Assembly (NCBI RefSeq): GCF_029633865.1
Contig: NC_079216.1
Location: 19,933,019 to 19,997,018 of the forward strand
DNA: 64,000 bases
Direction of reading: 5' to 3'
Origin: Lampris incognitus
Lineage: Eukaryota > Chordata > Actinopteri > Lampriformes > Lampridae
Shown: positions 34,040 to 46,871 of the stretch, in pieces
How the letters are laid out: each line of letters starts with the position of its first letter
How positions within the stretch are numbered: the first letter of the stretch is position 1
Position numbers and translations under genes: made by a program
Notes under the pieces: generated by a model
The model's input: the letters and a program-made list of their open reading frames with translations, nothing else
What the model was told of the DNA's origin: nothing
The model's database searches: none

Positions 34040-34255
34040 TCATACCTAGGGATAATTTAGTACGGCCAATTCACCTGACTTACATGTCTCTGGACTGTGG
34101 GAGGAAACCCACGCAGACACGGGGAGAACATACAAACTCCACACAGAGGACAACCCGAGATGAACCACCAAGGTTGGACTACCCCGGGGCTCGAACCCAG
34201 GGCCTTCTTGCTGTGAAGTGACCACGCTAACTACTGCACCACCTTCACCCCACAG
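33988..34255 (-). repeat. SINE-B fragment with (CA)n
   Basis: About 23 CA units, then reverse SINE-B body and head (GGTTGGACTACCCCGGGGCT, CTTCTTGCTGTGA). Confidence 0.75.
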
Positions 34256-34454
34256 AAGATCAGTTAAGGTAAAATAATGAAGACTACAGAATGTACAACG
34301 ATTTATGATCTGGAATGAGTCTTGCTTTTCCCATGACTGCAATGCTCCTTGCCAGCTTTGCTTGCAAATAAGTTATGTGAGGTTTCCAGGAGATTTTGTG
34401 GTCTAGTATCACACCTAGGAATTTATTTTCATTTACTCTTTCTAGTTGGAACCC

Positions 34455-35531
34455 AGCCACTGAGGATGAACAAGCCAGTGCATTCTTAGTGCCGATCCCA
34501 AGCCCGGATAAATGGGGAGGGTTGCGTCAGGGAGGGCATCTGGCGTAAAATCTTTGCCACATCAAATATGCAAATCATAAATAAGATTTTCATACCGGAT
34601 CGGTCGAGGCCTGGTTTATCAACGACCGCCACCGGTACTGTTGGCCAGCAGGGTGCCCGGGAAAATTATGCTACTGTTGGGCGAAGGAGAAGGAGAGGGA
34701 GAAGGTATGTCCAGAGGCAGCAGGAGAGGAGGAAGGGTAGGTGTGTGGAGGTGAGAGTCTGAACTTTGAATGTTGGTACTATGACTGGTAAAGGGAGAGA
34801 GCTGGCTGATATGATGGAGAGAAGAAAGGTAGATATAGTACTGTGTGTGCAAGAGACCAGGTGGAAGGGCAGTAAGGCCAGGAGCATCGGAGGTGTGTTC
34901 AAATTCTTCTACCATGGTGCAATTGGGGGGAGAAACGGGGTAGGGGCAATTCAGAAGGAAGAGTATATCAAGAGTGTCAGACAGGCATATAGCTCATTTA
35001 AAGGCAGCCTTGTGCTAGGGTTTGTGTTGCTGTAAATTTTGGCACAACAATTTTTACATTTACTGCAACAGAATATCGGCCCCAAATATCAGCTATCGGC
35101 CTCCATAACTTACCAATAATCGGTATCGGCCCTGGGAAAAAAACATATCAGTCGACCCCTAGTCAAGAGTGGGCTGGAGGTGAAGAGAGTGTTGGACAGA
35201 GTGATGAGTATGAAGCTGGATATAGAAGGGGTGATGTTATCAGCGCATATGCCCCGCAAGTTGGGTGTGAGATGGAAGAGAAAAAATTCTGGAGTGAGTT
35301 GGATGAAGTGGTGGAGAGGGTACTCAAGGCGGAGAGAGTGGTGATTGGAGCAGACTTCAATGGACATGCTGTTGAAGGGAACAGAGGTGATGAGGAGGTG
35401 ATGGGTAGGTATGGTGTCAAGGAGAGAAATGTGGAAGGACAGATGAGGGCGGATTTTGCGAAAAGGATGGAAATGGCTGTGGTGAAGACATATTTCTAAA
35501 AGAGGGAGGAACACAGGGTGACGTACAAGAG
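34455..35531 (+). mobile_element. RTE-like LINE, 5' end and endonuclease fragment (copy 1)
   Basis: Begins near CCACTGAGGATGAACAAGCC. Frames give MTGKGRELADMMERRKVDIV, CVQETRWKGSKA, then after a foreign patch (about 35,010-35,160) SAYAPQVGCE..EKKFWSELDEVV, ADFNGHAVEGNRGDEEVMGR and KRMEMAVVKTYF. These are AP-endonuclease segments (QETRW, DFNGH). It stops at the LTR-like sequence at 35,532. Confidence 0.75.
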
Positions 35532-35800
35532 TGTCTCTGCTGTCGCTTAGTGGCGGTTGCAGCGAATAACAACAGATTAAAAGTTATTTTACCAATACGC
35601 AAGTACGAACACAATATTGTCTCTGTTAACAGGTACTCTGTAACAAAAGGTAAGTATAACATATTTCCCCTTTCACAGGTGACATCTGAAGTATGTTCAG
35701 GTAAGTAAAATACGGTAAGTAAAATTAGCTAAGTCCTAAACAATCTCCTTAAAGGTTAGGTAAGCATAAAACAAGACGTATTCTCCTTACAGGTCCTACA
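35532..35800 (-). mobile_element. Possible LTR preceded by a polypurine tract
   Basis: On the minus strand this runs from TGTAGGACCTG to ...CAGAGACA (TG...CA ends) and is preceded by GCAGGGAGGAA, which looks like a polypurine tract. It interrupts the RTE-like endonuclease. No matching second LTR was found. Confidence 0.4.
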
Positions 35801-36589
35801 TTCCTCCCTGCAAAATAAATGTTGTCCTCAACATAAACGTATTAGTTGACTAATGAAATCCGAACACTATAACAGTACATGTATTAAATCAATAAAACAA
35901 TAAACAACAGTAAACACTCTCTACTGAATCGAGACTACTACTTCCCTTGAAAGTGACAAACAATTAAATGAATGTAATCTAGCTATACTAGCATGCTTTC
36001 AACAAGTCTGACCCCTACTGTACATCACTGCATTACAGGATATTCTGTGAATTAAACACAAGATCAGACTACTTAAAGGTACTGTACCACCACAACATTA
36101 GTTCAACACTGAGTAGTTTCCATAGTCTTTGCAATATGTAGTTGACGTACTTCTTTACCAAAACATACAAGTACTTCAATTACTTTACAAACTTCCCCGG
36201 AGACGTTTGGGTAACCTGTACTTACAACATTCCATTAATTAGGTATTTATGTCCTAATCAGCCCTCCCTAAGTGAAAAATACTCTAATCTAGCTGAACAC
36301 CAACATAGTGGGTTATTCTCCAGGTTAATGAAATAGACAAACAGCTCGCACACTGCAGGGCTCCAGTGTCCACTTATTTATTGCACCAAAGTGATGTTTC
36401 CAGCACCACCGCTCTTCATCACACTCAAATGACAATAAGCGACATCATCTTATATATACACACGATACTAGTCACATGATACAGTTATGTGAACAGTCTC
36501 TAATGTGACATAGAAATAGCATCCATGGCATAGACACAACACATATATATCCACGTATACATACACACATACATACATACATAGCATGA
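35801..36589. other. Unassigned, possibly internal LTR-element sequence
   Basis: No protein motif. The minus strand contains a GGTGCAATAAATAAGTGG stretch at about 36,385. Confidence 0.3.
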
Positions 36590-38745
36590 GACTTGGCTGT
36601 GTGGATCAATACCGGACTCTGCACTGCAGCTGGCAGGCTTCCAGCTGTTCAAAGCAGATCACGACACCGAGCGCTCCAGCAAAATGAAAGGTGGAGATGT
36701 TTGTTTTCATATTAACAGTGGCTGGTGTAAAGACGTGACATTGAATCTGCAGCACTGTTCTGGAAACTTCTTTCATCAACTCTAAACCCTTCTGTTCCCC
36801 CCACGAATTCGTTTCATTCATTCTGACTGGCGTTTACGTTCCACCGCAGGCCGGCATGCAGGGGGCACAGAGCATGCCTGCCGACCGGACCGGATGCTGT
36901 GAGTGGAATGGATAAACCTGGACTCTTTTGTGATAGTCCTCGGTAACTTTAACAAAGGGGAACTCAGCCATGAACTACCTAAATACCGTCAGCAGATTAA
37001 ATGGCCGACCAGGGGGGAGAACACTTTAGATCACTGTTACACTACAATCAATAATGCCTAACACGCAGTCCCCCACACTGCCCTGGGACACTGACCATGT
37101 CATGGTCCACCTGATTCCTGCATACAGGCAGAGATTAAAATTCTCAAAACCTTTTGTGAGGACATTGAAGAAGTGGACCAGTGAAGCTATAGACGATCTT
37201 TGCACATGCATGGACTGTACTGAATGGGATGTTTTCAGGACTGCCACCAACAGTCTAGATGAGTACACCGAGGCTGTGATGTCTTACATCAGCTTCTGTG
37301 AGGAAGCTGTGTACCATCACGCACCAGGGTTAGCTATAACAACAACAGACCCTGGTTTACAGTTAAACTCAAGACAGCTAAGGTTAGAAAAGGAGAAGAG
37401 TTTAGGAGTGGGGGACAAGGTCTGGTTTAAAGAGTCTAAATACAGGTTTAGCAAGGCGGTGAGAGATGCTACGACTGTACTCTGAGAAACTTCGACAACA
37501 GTTCTCAGAAAACAACTCGGCCTCTGTCTGGAAGGGCCACAGACAGATCCCCACCTACAAACCTACAAACTGAAAGCCCCCTACTCCTCTAATGACTTGT
37601 GACTGGCCAACGATCTGAATGAGTACTATTGTCGACCTGAAAGACAGTCCTGACACCATCCGTTGTGACTCCATCCACCAGCTCCAGACCACCAGCACTT
37701 CTCCTCCAACTCAGCAGGGGCCTGCGCTTCTCCACAGCTGCCCAAACTGATGGCCCCCTAATCCCCTTCCCCAATAACAATTCTCTCCATCCTGGAAAGA
37801 GATGTTAACAAGATACAGAAGCCCTGTAAAGCAGCTGGACCAGATTCTGTCTCTCCCTACATCCTGAAGCACTGCGCTGATCAGCTGTCTCCGGTGTCCA
37901 GATATTTTAACACCTCACTGGAGACATGCCATGTACCAGCCTGCTTCAAAGACTTCCACCATCATCCCTGCCCCCCCCCAAAAAAAACAAGGCCCACAGG
38001 ACTCAGTGACTACAGACCCATTGCTCTGACCCCTGTGATAATGAAGTCTTTTGAGCACCATGTACTGTTCCACCTTAAAACCATCAGCAACCCACCCCTG
38101 GACCCCCTGCAGTTCACTTACAGAGCCAACAGGTCTGTGGATGGAGCAGTAAACATGGCACACCACTTCATCCTCCAGCACCTGGACTCTGCAGGAACCT
38201 ATGCAAGGATCCTGTTTGTGAATTTCAGCTCCACCTTAAGCACCATCATCCCGGATCTGCTGCAGGACAAGCTGTCCCAACTGCATTTGCCTGACTCCAC
38301 CTGCAGGTGGATCACCAACTTCCTATTGGACAGGAAGCAGCACATGAAGCTGGGGAAACGCATCTCTGACTCTCAGTTCATCAGCACTGGTACCCCTCAA
38401 GGCTGTATCCTGTCCCCTCTACTCTTCCCCTTGTATACAAACAGCTTCACCTACAGTCACCAGTCAGTCAAACTCCTGAAGTTTGCTGATAACACCATCC
38501 TCATTAGACTCGTCTCTGGTGGGGATGAGTCTGCCTACAGGTGGGAGATTGACCATCTGGTATCCTGTGTGACCAAAACAACTTGAAGCTCAATGCTGTA
38601 AAGACAGTGGCGATGGTTGTGAACTTCAGAAAGAACCCCCCCCCCCCACCGGCCCCCATCACCTTGTGTAGCATCCCAGTTGGTACTGTGGAATCCCCTT
38701 CCTGTGCACCATCATCACCCATGACCATGATGAGTAATGATTTTA
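36590..38745 (+). mobile_element. L2-like LINE, degraded
   Basis: Endonuclease remnants (KMKGGDVCFHINSGWCKDV, ILGDFNK-like [38 protein letters not shown]), a linker with [15 protein letters not shown], and a reverse transcriptase block at 37,894-38,586: GLSDYRPIALTPVIMKSFEH, DPLQFTYRANRSVDGA, GTPQGCILSPLLF and an active site reading KFADNTILIRL. The second catalytic Asp is replaced by Asn (FADN), so the RT is dead even where the frame is open. Confidence 0.8.
37894..38586 (+). pseudogene. L2-like reverse transcriptase fragment, FADN active site
   Basis: 230 codons of open frame covering RT fingers and palm. YRPIALTP, NRSVDG and TPQGCILSPLLF are well kept, while the family FADD is FADN, and the VDFSSAFNTI-type motif is VNFSSTLSTI. 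Loss of one palm Asp abolishes polymerase chemistry in this enzyme class. Confidence 0.75.
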
Positions 38746-38811
38746 GAGTTACGTGACGAGGGTCTCCATCTTTGTCCTGTGGTGTCTGAGATATTAAGAG
38801 TTATTTCATGG

Positions 38812-39245
38812 GGGGGGGGGTCTGGGTAGCATAGTGGTCTATTCAGTTGCCTACCAACATGGGGATTGGCGGTTCGAATCCCCGTGTTACCTCCGGTTTG
38901 GTCGGGTGTCTGAACAGACACAATTGGCTGTGTTTGCAGGTGGGAAGCCGGATGTGGGTATGTGTCCTGGTTGCTGCACTAGCGCCTCCTCTGGTCGGTC
39001 GGCACGCCTGTTTGGGGGAAGAGGGGACTGGGGGAATAGCGTGATCCTCCCACGCACTACATCCCCCTGGAGAAACTCGTCACTGTCAGGTGAAAAGAAA
39101 GGGCTGGTGACTCCACATGTATCGGAGGAGGCATGTGGTAGTCTACAGCCCTCCCTGGATTGGCAGAGGGGGTGGAGCAGCGACCGGCACGGCTCGGAAG
39201 AGTGGGGTAATTGGCCGGATACAATTGTGGGGAAAAGGGGGGGGG
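38812..39245 (+). repeat. SINE-A, near complete
   Basis: Head TCTGGGTAGCATAGTGGTCT with the B-box-like GGTTCGAATCCCCGTG, body through TCACTGTCAGGTGAAAAG and CATGTATCGGAGGAGG, and a G-rich tail. This copy gives the best view of the tRNA-like head. Confidence 0.85.
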
Positions 39246-39267
39246 TCCACAAAAAAAAGAAGTTATT

Positions 39268-39603
39268 TCATTCATCCAACTGGGGTCGCGGGATGCTGGA
39301 GCCTAGCCCAGCAGTCATTGGGCGGCAGGCGGGGAGACACCCTGTACAGGCCGCCAATCCATCAGTCCCCCCCCCCCCCCCACACCAGCGGCACACGCGG
39401 TCGCCTCACAGCAAGAAGGTGCTGGGTTCGAGTCACGGGGTTGTCCAACCTTGGGGGTTGGCCCGGGTCGTCCTCTGTGTGGAGTTTGCATGTTCTCCCC
39501 GTGTCTGCGTGGGTTTCCTCCGGGTGCTCCGGTTTCCTCCCGACAGTCCAGAGACGTGTAGGTCAGGTGACTCGGCCGTACTAGATTGCCCCCTAGGTGT
39601 GAA
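39268..39603. repeat. Two SINE-B fragments in inverted orientation
   Basis: 39,268-39,368 is a reverse 3' fragment (GGGATGCTGGAGCC, CAGTCATTGGGCGGCAGGCG). 39,385-39,603 is a forward head and body (GGTCGCCTCACAGCAAGAAG, GGAGTTTGCATGTTCTCCCC). A C-run separates them. Confidence 0.7.
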
Positions 39604-40467
39604 GTTATGTCATGGTATGTTCCGTTAAGGATAAACATTTTCCCTGCTCTTGCAAAACATACAGACAAAAGTGGGTGTACATTGTTTGGGGAATTAACTG
39701 TTGTCACCTTCCTCCTTTTACTCTTTCAACCTGCGTCCTGACAGTAGTGAAATTGTTGTTTTACATGAACCCCTTCAGTGAAGTTCCAATTGTGGGTCCA
39801 TTTAGGTGAGACTGTGTTCTGTTTAGAATATCAAGTTTGTCTTTGACTTTACTGTTATTTAGCTGTTTTTATTCTGTTAAATTACTTCTTGAGTGCTTAA
39901 TTTTTGTTCGTGATGTTTATTGTAGATTTGTTATACGTAATCTTAAAGGGGTTTAACTTTGTGTGCTTATCGTTTTGCTGGTTCTCTGTAGATGTGGGTG
40001 GAGAGAAAATCACATTTGCCCATTCCAGTCGAAGGTGCAATCAGAAAAATTTCAAAAGTTTGTCGACCCCATGTTCAAACACATGATGTTACTGTAGGAC
40101 AGGTGACTTAAGGGAAAACATGTAGGACATATATCAGCATGGAGCATGGAGACACTGATAACACCTCACCCCAGGAGACACACTCCTGTACCTCTTAAAT
40201 TCCTTTAACAGGCTAATGAGCTGCACATAAAACTGGTTATTCAAATGAAGCTCATTTCATAACTATAGCAAAACAATCTTGGAAACCAGGGGTTAAATCG
40301 GCCAGTATTTTGGGGCTTACGGTGTAGCTGCTGGCAGCTGTCTTCTGTCTCCTATGAAGATTACATCCTCCATGCACCGTCACTGTTTACAGTTGATTAG
40401 CAACGCGAGACACAAGAATGGAGCTGAGAGATCATGTGTTGTAGGTGTTTTATGCCCAGACGACATT
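39604..40467. other. Unassigned noncoding
   Basis: No supported frame, RNA gene or repeat end. Confidence 0.4.
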
Positions 40468-40602
40468 TCACTGATGGCCTGGCGGCCTGTCCAGGGAGTC
40501 TCCCCGCCTGCCGCCCAATGACCGCTGGGATAGGCTCCAGCATCCCCGCGACCCTGAGAGCAGGATAAGAGGTTTGGATATTGGACGGATGGATGGATGG
40601 AT
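40468..40602 (+). repeat. SINE-B 3' fragment
   Basis: GATGGCCTGGCGGCCTGTCC through GGATGGATGGATGG. Confidence 0.75.
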
Positions 40603-40778
40603 GGTTGGGTGCGCCTCTTTTGCTCCCCACACGGATTGTCACAAACATGCAACCAAAGCATGTTCCTGTAGAAATCACTGCCTACTCACACGTGATTGGT
40701 CAATACTACTCGGATTAAAACAGAAATTAGAACGCTTCCTATGTCCCATGCCTACATATTCTGTGCACCGGCTTCCTC

Positions 40779-41675
40779 CACTCTTATACGTCACCCTGTG
40801 TTCCTCCCTCTTCTAGAAATACGTATGTCTTCACCACAGCCATTTCCATCCTTTTTGCAAAATCCACAACCATCTGTCTTTCCACATTCCTCTCCTTGAC
40901 ATCATACCAACCCATCACCTCCTCATCACCTCTGTTCCCTTCACTAACATGCCCACTGAAATCCACTGTAATCACCACTCTCTCCTTCTTGGGTTCACTC
41001 TCCACCACTTCATCCAACTCACTCCAGGATTCTTCTTTCTCTTCCATTTCACACCCAACTTGTGGGACATATGCACTGATAACATCACCCTTTCTATTTC
41101 CAGCTTCATACCCATCACTCTGTCTGACACTCTCTTCACCTCCAGCACACTCTTGACATACTCTTCCTTCAGAATTACCCCTACTCCATTTCTCCTTCCA
41201 TCCACACTATGGTAGAAGAGTTTGAACCCATCTCCGATGCTCCTTGACTTACTCCACTTCCACCTGGTTTCTTGCACACACAGTTTATCTACCTTTCTTC
41301 TCTCCATCATATCAGCCAGCTCTCTCCCTTTACCAGTCATACTGCCAACATTCAAAGTTCCAACTCTCCCCTCCACACGCCTACCCTTCCTCCTCTCCTG
41401 CTGCCTCTGGACATATCTTCCCCCTCTCCTTCTCCTCGACCCAACAGTAGCATAGTAGTTTCCACCGGCACCCTGCTGGCCAACAGTACTGGTGGGAGTC
41501 GTTGGTAATCCGGGCCTCCACTGATCTGGTATGGAAATCTGATTTGTGAGCCTCATATTTGATTTGGCAAAGTTTTACGCTGGATGCCCTTCCTGATGCA
41601 ACCCTCCCCATTTATCCGGGCTTGGGACCGGCGCTAAAAATGCACTGGCTTGTGCATTCTCAGTGGCTGGGTTAC
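40779..41675 (-). mobile_element. RTE-like LINE, 5' end and endonuclease fragment (copy 2)
   Basis: The minus strand encodes VGTLNVGSMTGKGRELADMM, ERRKVDKLCVQETRWKWS, LFYHSVDGRRNGVGVILKEE, VKSVLEVKRVSDRVMGMKLE and, after shifts, TVDFSGHVSEGNRGDEEVMG and KRMEMAVVKTYVF. Same family as 34,455-35,531 but in opposite orientation and without the foreign patch. Confidence 0.78.
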
Positions 41676-41691
41676 AGATTATATGTATATA

Positions 41692-41744
41692 TGTGTGTGT
41701 GTGTGTGTGTGTATAGTACACACACACATATATATATATATATA

Positions 41745-41745
<1 letters not shown>
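41692..41745. repeat. (GT)n, (CA)n and (TA)n runs
   Basis: Short simple repeats directly at the left edge of Tc1-like element C. Confidence 0.85.
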
Positions 41746-43371
<1,626 letters not shown>

Positions 43372-43667
43372 TACAAAATCTGATCTCGTAATAGAGATTA
43401 ATAGCAAAACAAAATGCCAACTCATACCTCAACTCATTCGTGTACACAAGTACATGAATGAGATGACAATAAATTGTTCCTGCTTCCTGATAGCTTAAAC
43501 GCCTATACCTTCATGCTAACCATCTTGCCACTAAGTTACAGTTGGCAGAATGTTCTCCCTTCAGAGGACTTTGTTTCACGTGTTTAATCCTTGAGATAAG
43601 AGGTCATCACAAGCGTAGAGATGCCAGAGCACTGGTTCAGGTGAGTACAGAGAATCCTGGCCCCACG

Positions 43668-43805
43668 TTAGCAGAGCAGCTGAACCCACATCACTCTGCA
43701 ACATGCAGTGAACTTAGCAGAGCAGCTGAACCCACGTCACTCTGCAACATGCAGTGAACTTAACAGAGCAGCTGAACCCACATCACTCTGAAACATGCAG
43801 TGAAC
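43668..43805. repeat. 46-bp tandem repeat, three units
   Basis: Three units beginning TTAGCAGAGCAGCTGAACCC (third begins TTAACAGAG), at 43668, 43714 and 43760, with one or two substitutions each. Noncoding in context. Confidence 0.9.
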
Positions 43806-45619
43806 TTCGCCCTTCTGTATTAGAATAGGGAAGATTGGAGTTGAATAAAACATAAAACCCTCAACTCAAAAGAGAAGATTAAAGACTATCATGGTGCAGA
43901 AGGGGGCATGTGGTCTGTCTGTAGGAGACGACGGCACTCTGCCACTGACTCTGCTCCTCATTTCACACCACAATCTGTCACTGGTCTTCGTATGTGTTTA
44001 CATTTCAGCACATTCACACAGTGTTTTCTGTACTCTGAAAGTGCCAGCTCAGTTTATTTACTGTACATAAAAATACAGGATGGAGCAGTACAATGATTAA
44101 AGTAAAGAAAAAAATAAGAGCAAAGACTGGAAGCAAGAATGTGGAGAGACCAGTTCACTTGAAAGATATGCCTACAGTATGTAATATATATTTGAGGGTC
44201 TTCTTAGGAACTGTCTGTCCACATTTTTATCACCTTACATTTACACTTGATCAGTTTACTTACTGAAATCAAGTATTACAATGTTTTGTTGAGTTGTAGT
44301 GGTATACAGTATCTAACTGTAATTCAGCTTGCCAATTTATATCACCTACCATGTGATTTGCATAGTGTACTTTGACTAGCTTACTTATGTAGGCTATTGT
44401 AATGATTCACAATAGCATATTTTGTAATTTAATGGTGAATCTCACATCTAGTCCATCTTAAATTGGAAAGTTGTCAACGTAGTATTACGCACTAAGACCA
44501 GTTTACTTTAAGGGACCACCATGTGAAAGATCTGTTTGTTCTTGCTTTGATCGGACTGTTGACTTAGTTGTCTATCTTTGAGTGGACTGAGGGTGGGTTT
44601 GGATAACAGACCATTGTAATGCATGATACTGCCTAATCAATCACATGATTCAGCATCTTTAGTGTCACTGTGTCATAGTGTCGCATGATTCAGCATCTTT
44701 AGTGTCACTGACATTGGTACACAAAAGAGCCACTCATATCTATGGCTCTGTTAGCGACGGGCGTTGGTAAACATCGGATCACAAAGAGCCAAGCATATCA
44801 ATAGCTCTGACAATGACTCTTAAGGATAAATTCTGAGTCTCATCAGCAGCCAGTCAGACTAGCTTGGTCTAGTCAGAAAGGCACGAACTGAGGAAGCCTC
44901 TTGGATGAGAGGCGAAATGTCTTCACGAATAAATACCAAGTCCAGTTGTACTTGATTCAACTCCTTTGGATAACCATGACCTGGATGAATGAGAACATTC
45001 ACAGACATTTAGTGTCACTCTGACTTTTCTATGCTGGAGAGACTGATAGTGTGTAGTGCGGTAGCATACAACTCCAGTGTGTAAGCTGTTTGCACGTTGC
45101 CTTGCTGAGATTGTACAGTTCTGTCTGCAGAGCAGCTTTGTGAAGAGGTCGTGGTATTGCAGCTCCGTCATTAACGGCAGAGTCTGAACGGGACAAACAA
45201 GCGCTTCACTGAACAAGTGTCAGAGTCTCTGGGGCGGTGATAGTAATTCATGTTATTGATCAAGTTGCAGAGCAAATACAAACTCCAGAGTCCACGGGTT
45301 AACTCCATGTGAACTGTAGAGCGTAGCGTAATGCTCAGGAACTCAAACACTGGAACAAGTAGCTTTTGTTGGCTCTGTGACGCTGCACTTCACCTCATTC
45401 ATTGTGAGACGGACTAGTCCAGAGGGAGGTCTGGGTGCCGGTGCCATATCTCGCTGAGTCGTGTTTTGGTTATCAGGAATCTTGCCTATATTAAGTGTCA
45501 GGTTGGACTTTCTGGACAGCTGTGGCTGTTTTCAAAAGGTGCATGATTTTTATCTCAGTCAGGGTGAGATTTTAAACTGGTTCAGACTGCTTGGTGAGTT
45601 GGGATTTTTCAGCTGTGCG
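43806..45619. other. Region upstream of cetp
   Basis: Contains a duplicated CATGATTCAGCATCTTTAGT GTCACTG unit (about 44,644-44,710) and, at 44,880-44,995, a GAGGAAGCCTCTTGGATGAG segment that I associate with Penelope-like terminal sequence. The last few hundred bases should hold the cetp promoter; I saw no clear TATA box. Confidence 0.4.
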
Positions 45620-45764
45620 ATGCCTTGTCATACGGCCTCGCTCCTGGTCCCCCTGCTGGGCCTGTCTCTGTATGGGATGGTGCAAAGCTGTCTGGAGGAT
45701 CCTGCCGCGGCCTACCGCTACACCGGAGCTGTCTGCAGGCTCACCTATCCAGCCGCTGTTGTCC
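45620..45764 (+). CDS. cetp: cetp exon 1 (signal peptide)
   Basis: ATG at 45,620. Encodes the hydrophobic leader, then [20 protein letters not shown] and PAAVV. Donor GTGAGT, phase 1. Confidence 0.88.
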
Positions 45765-46800
45765 GTGAGTGGGGCCTCGGATGATTCTTTTCTTTCCTTT
45801 ATTTGTTTGCTATCTTGTCCTCTGCTTAATCTGTCCATCTCCTCAGTCATGCAGGGCTCACAGTTCATAGTGTCTTCCTTATGCTGCCATGACATAGATT
45901 TCCCTCCTTTCCTCTTTCAACCCTTTCTTTCTTCTCTGCTTACTTTCTTGCTTCCTTTCTGCCTCTTTGTTTCTGAAGGGCCATGTGCCGGTCAGCCACC
46001 ACACTGCTCTAATAGTAGCTGTAGCTCTTGTGTATGACGGAAGTGATTTGACTTGAATTATTTTGTATGTGTGCGTACACATGACTCTTCTGTCATGACT
46101 GTTTACATATGTGTGTGTGTGTGTATCTATGTAACTGTGTGTGATTACATGTATGCACTTGGGTATGGTTGCTAGTGAATGAGAAGGCCACCAAGGTCAT
46201 CGAGGCGGCGTTCCAGCATGCCAGGTATCCGAATGTGAAAGGAGAGAAGTCGCTGCTGTTTATAGGCAGAGTCATATACGGCCTGGAGAAGTGAGTGAAC
46301 ACAACATGTGTAAACAAACACAAACAGAACCGACTTCTACCTGTAACTGCTGTGTAATCTGCCAACATATCCATCCAGTTTGGAGATCCACAACCTGTCC
46401 ATTGGTCGAAGTGAATTTGAGCTCCACCCAGGTGAGGGCATTGCATTGACGATAAGCAACGTATCGGCGGTGTTCAGAGGGACCATCCAGTATGGATACG
46501 GCAGCTGGCTGTGAGTCTGTGTCTTCTCCCTTTTTTTGGAGAAATCCTCTCAAAGACAAAAAAAAGGGAAATTTGCTGCAGTGATTCCTCTCTATCCCTG
46601 ACCTCCCTCTCCATTCCTCACTTCTATCTCCTTCCCTCCCCTCCTCTCTCTCTCTCTTGCTCTCTGTCTGTCTCTCTCTCCATCATCCCTCACTCCCCCC
46701 TCTCTCTCTGTCTCCCTCACTTCCCTCTCTTTTTCTCTCAGTCTCTCTCTCCCTCACTTCCCTCTCCCCCTCTCTCCCCGACTTTCTCTCTCACCGACTT

Positions 46801-46871
<71 letters not shown>

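Noticed and set aside
38815..38890. tRNA-like sequence with A and B boxes
   Set aside because: It is the head of a SINE-A copy, repeated elsewhere in the window, not a tRNA gene.
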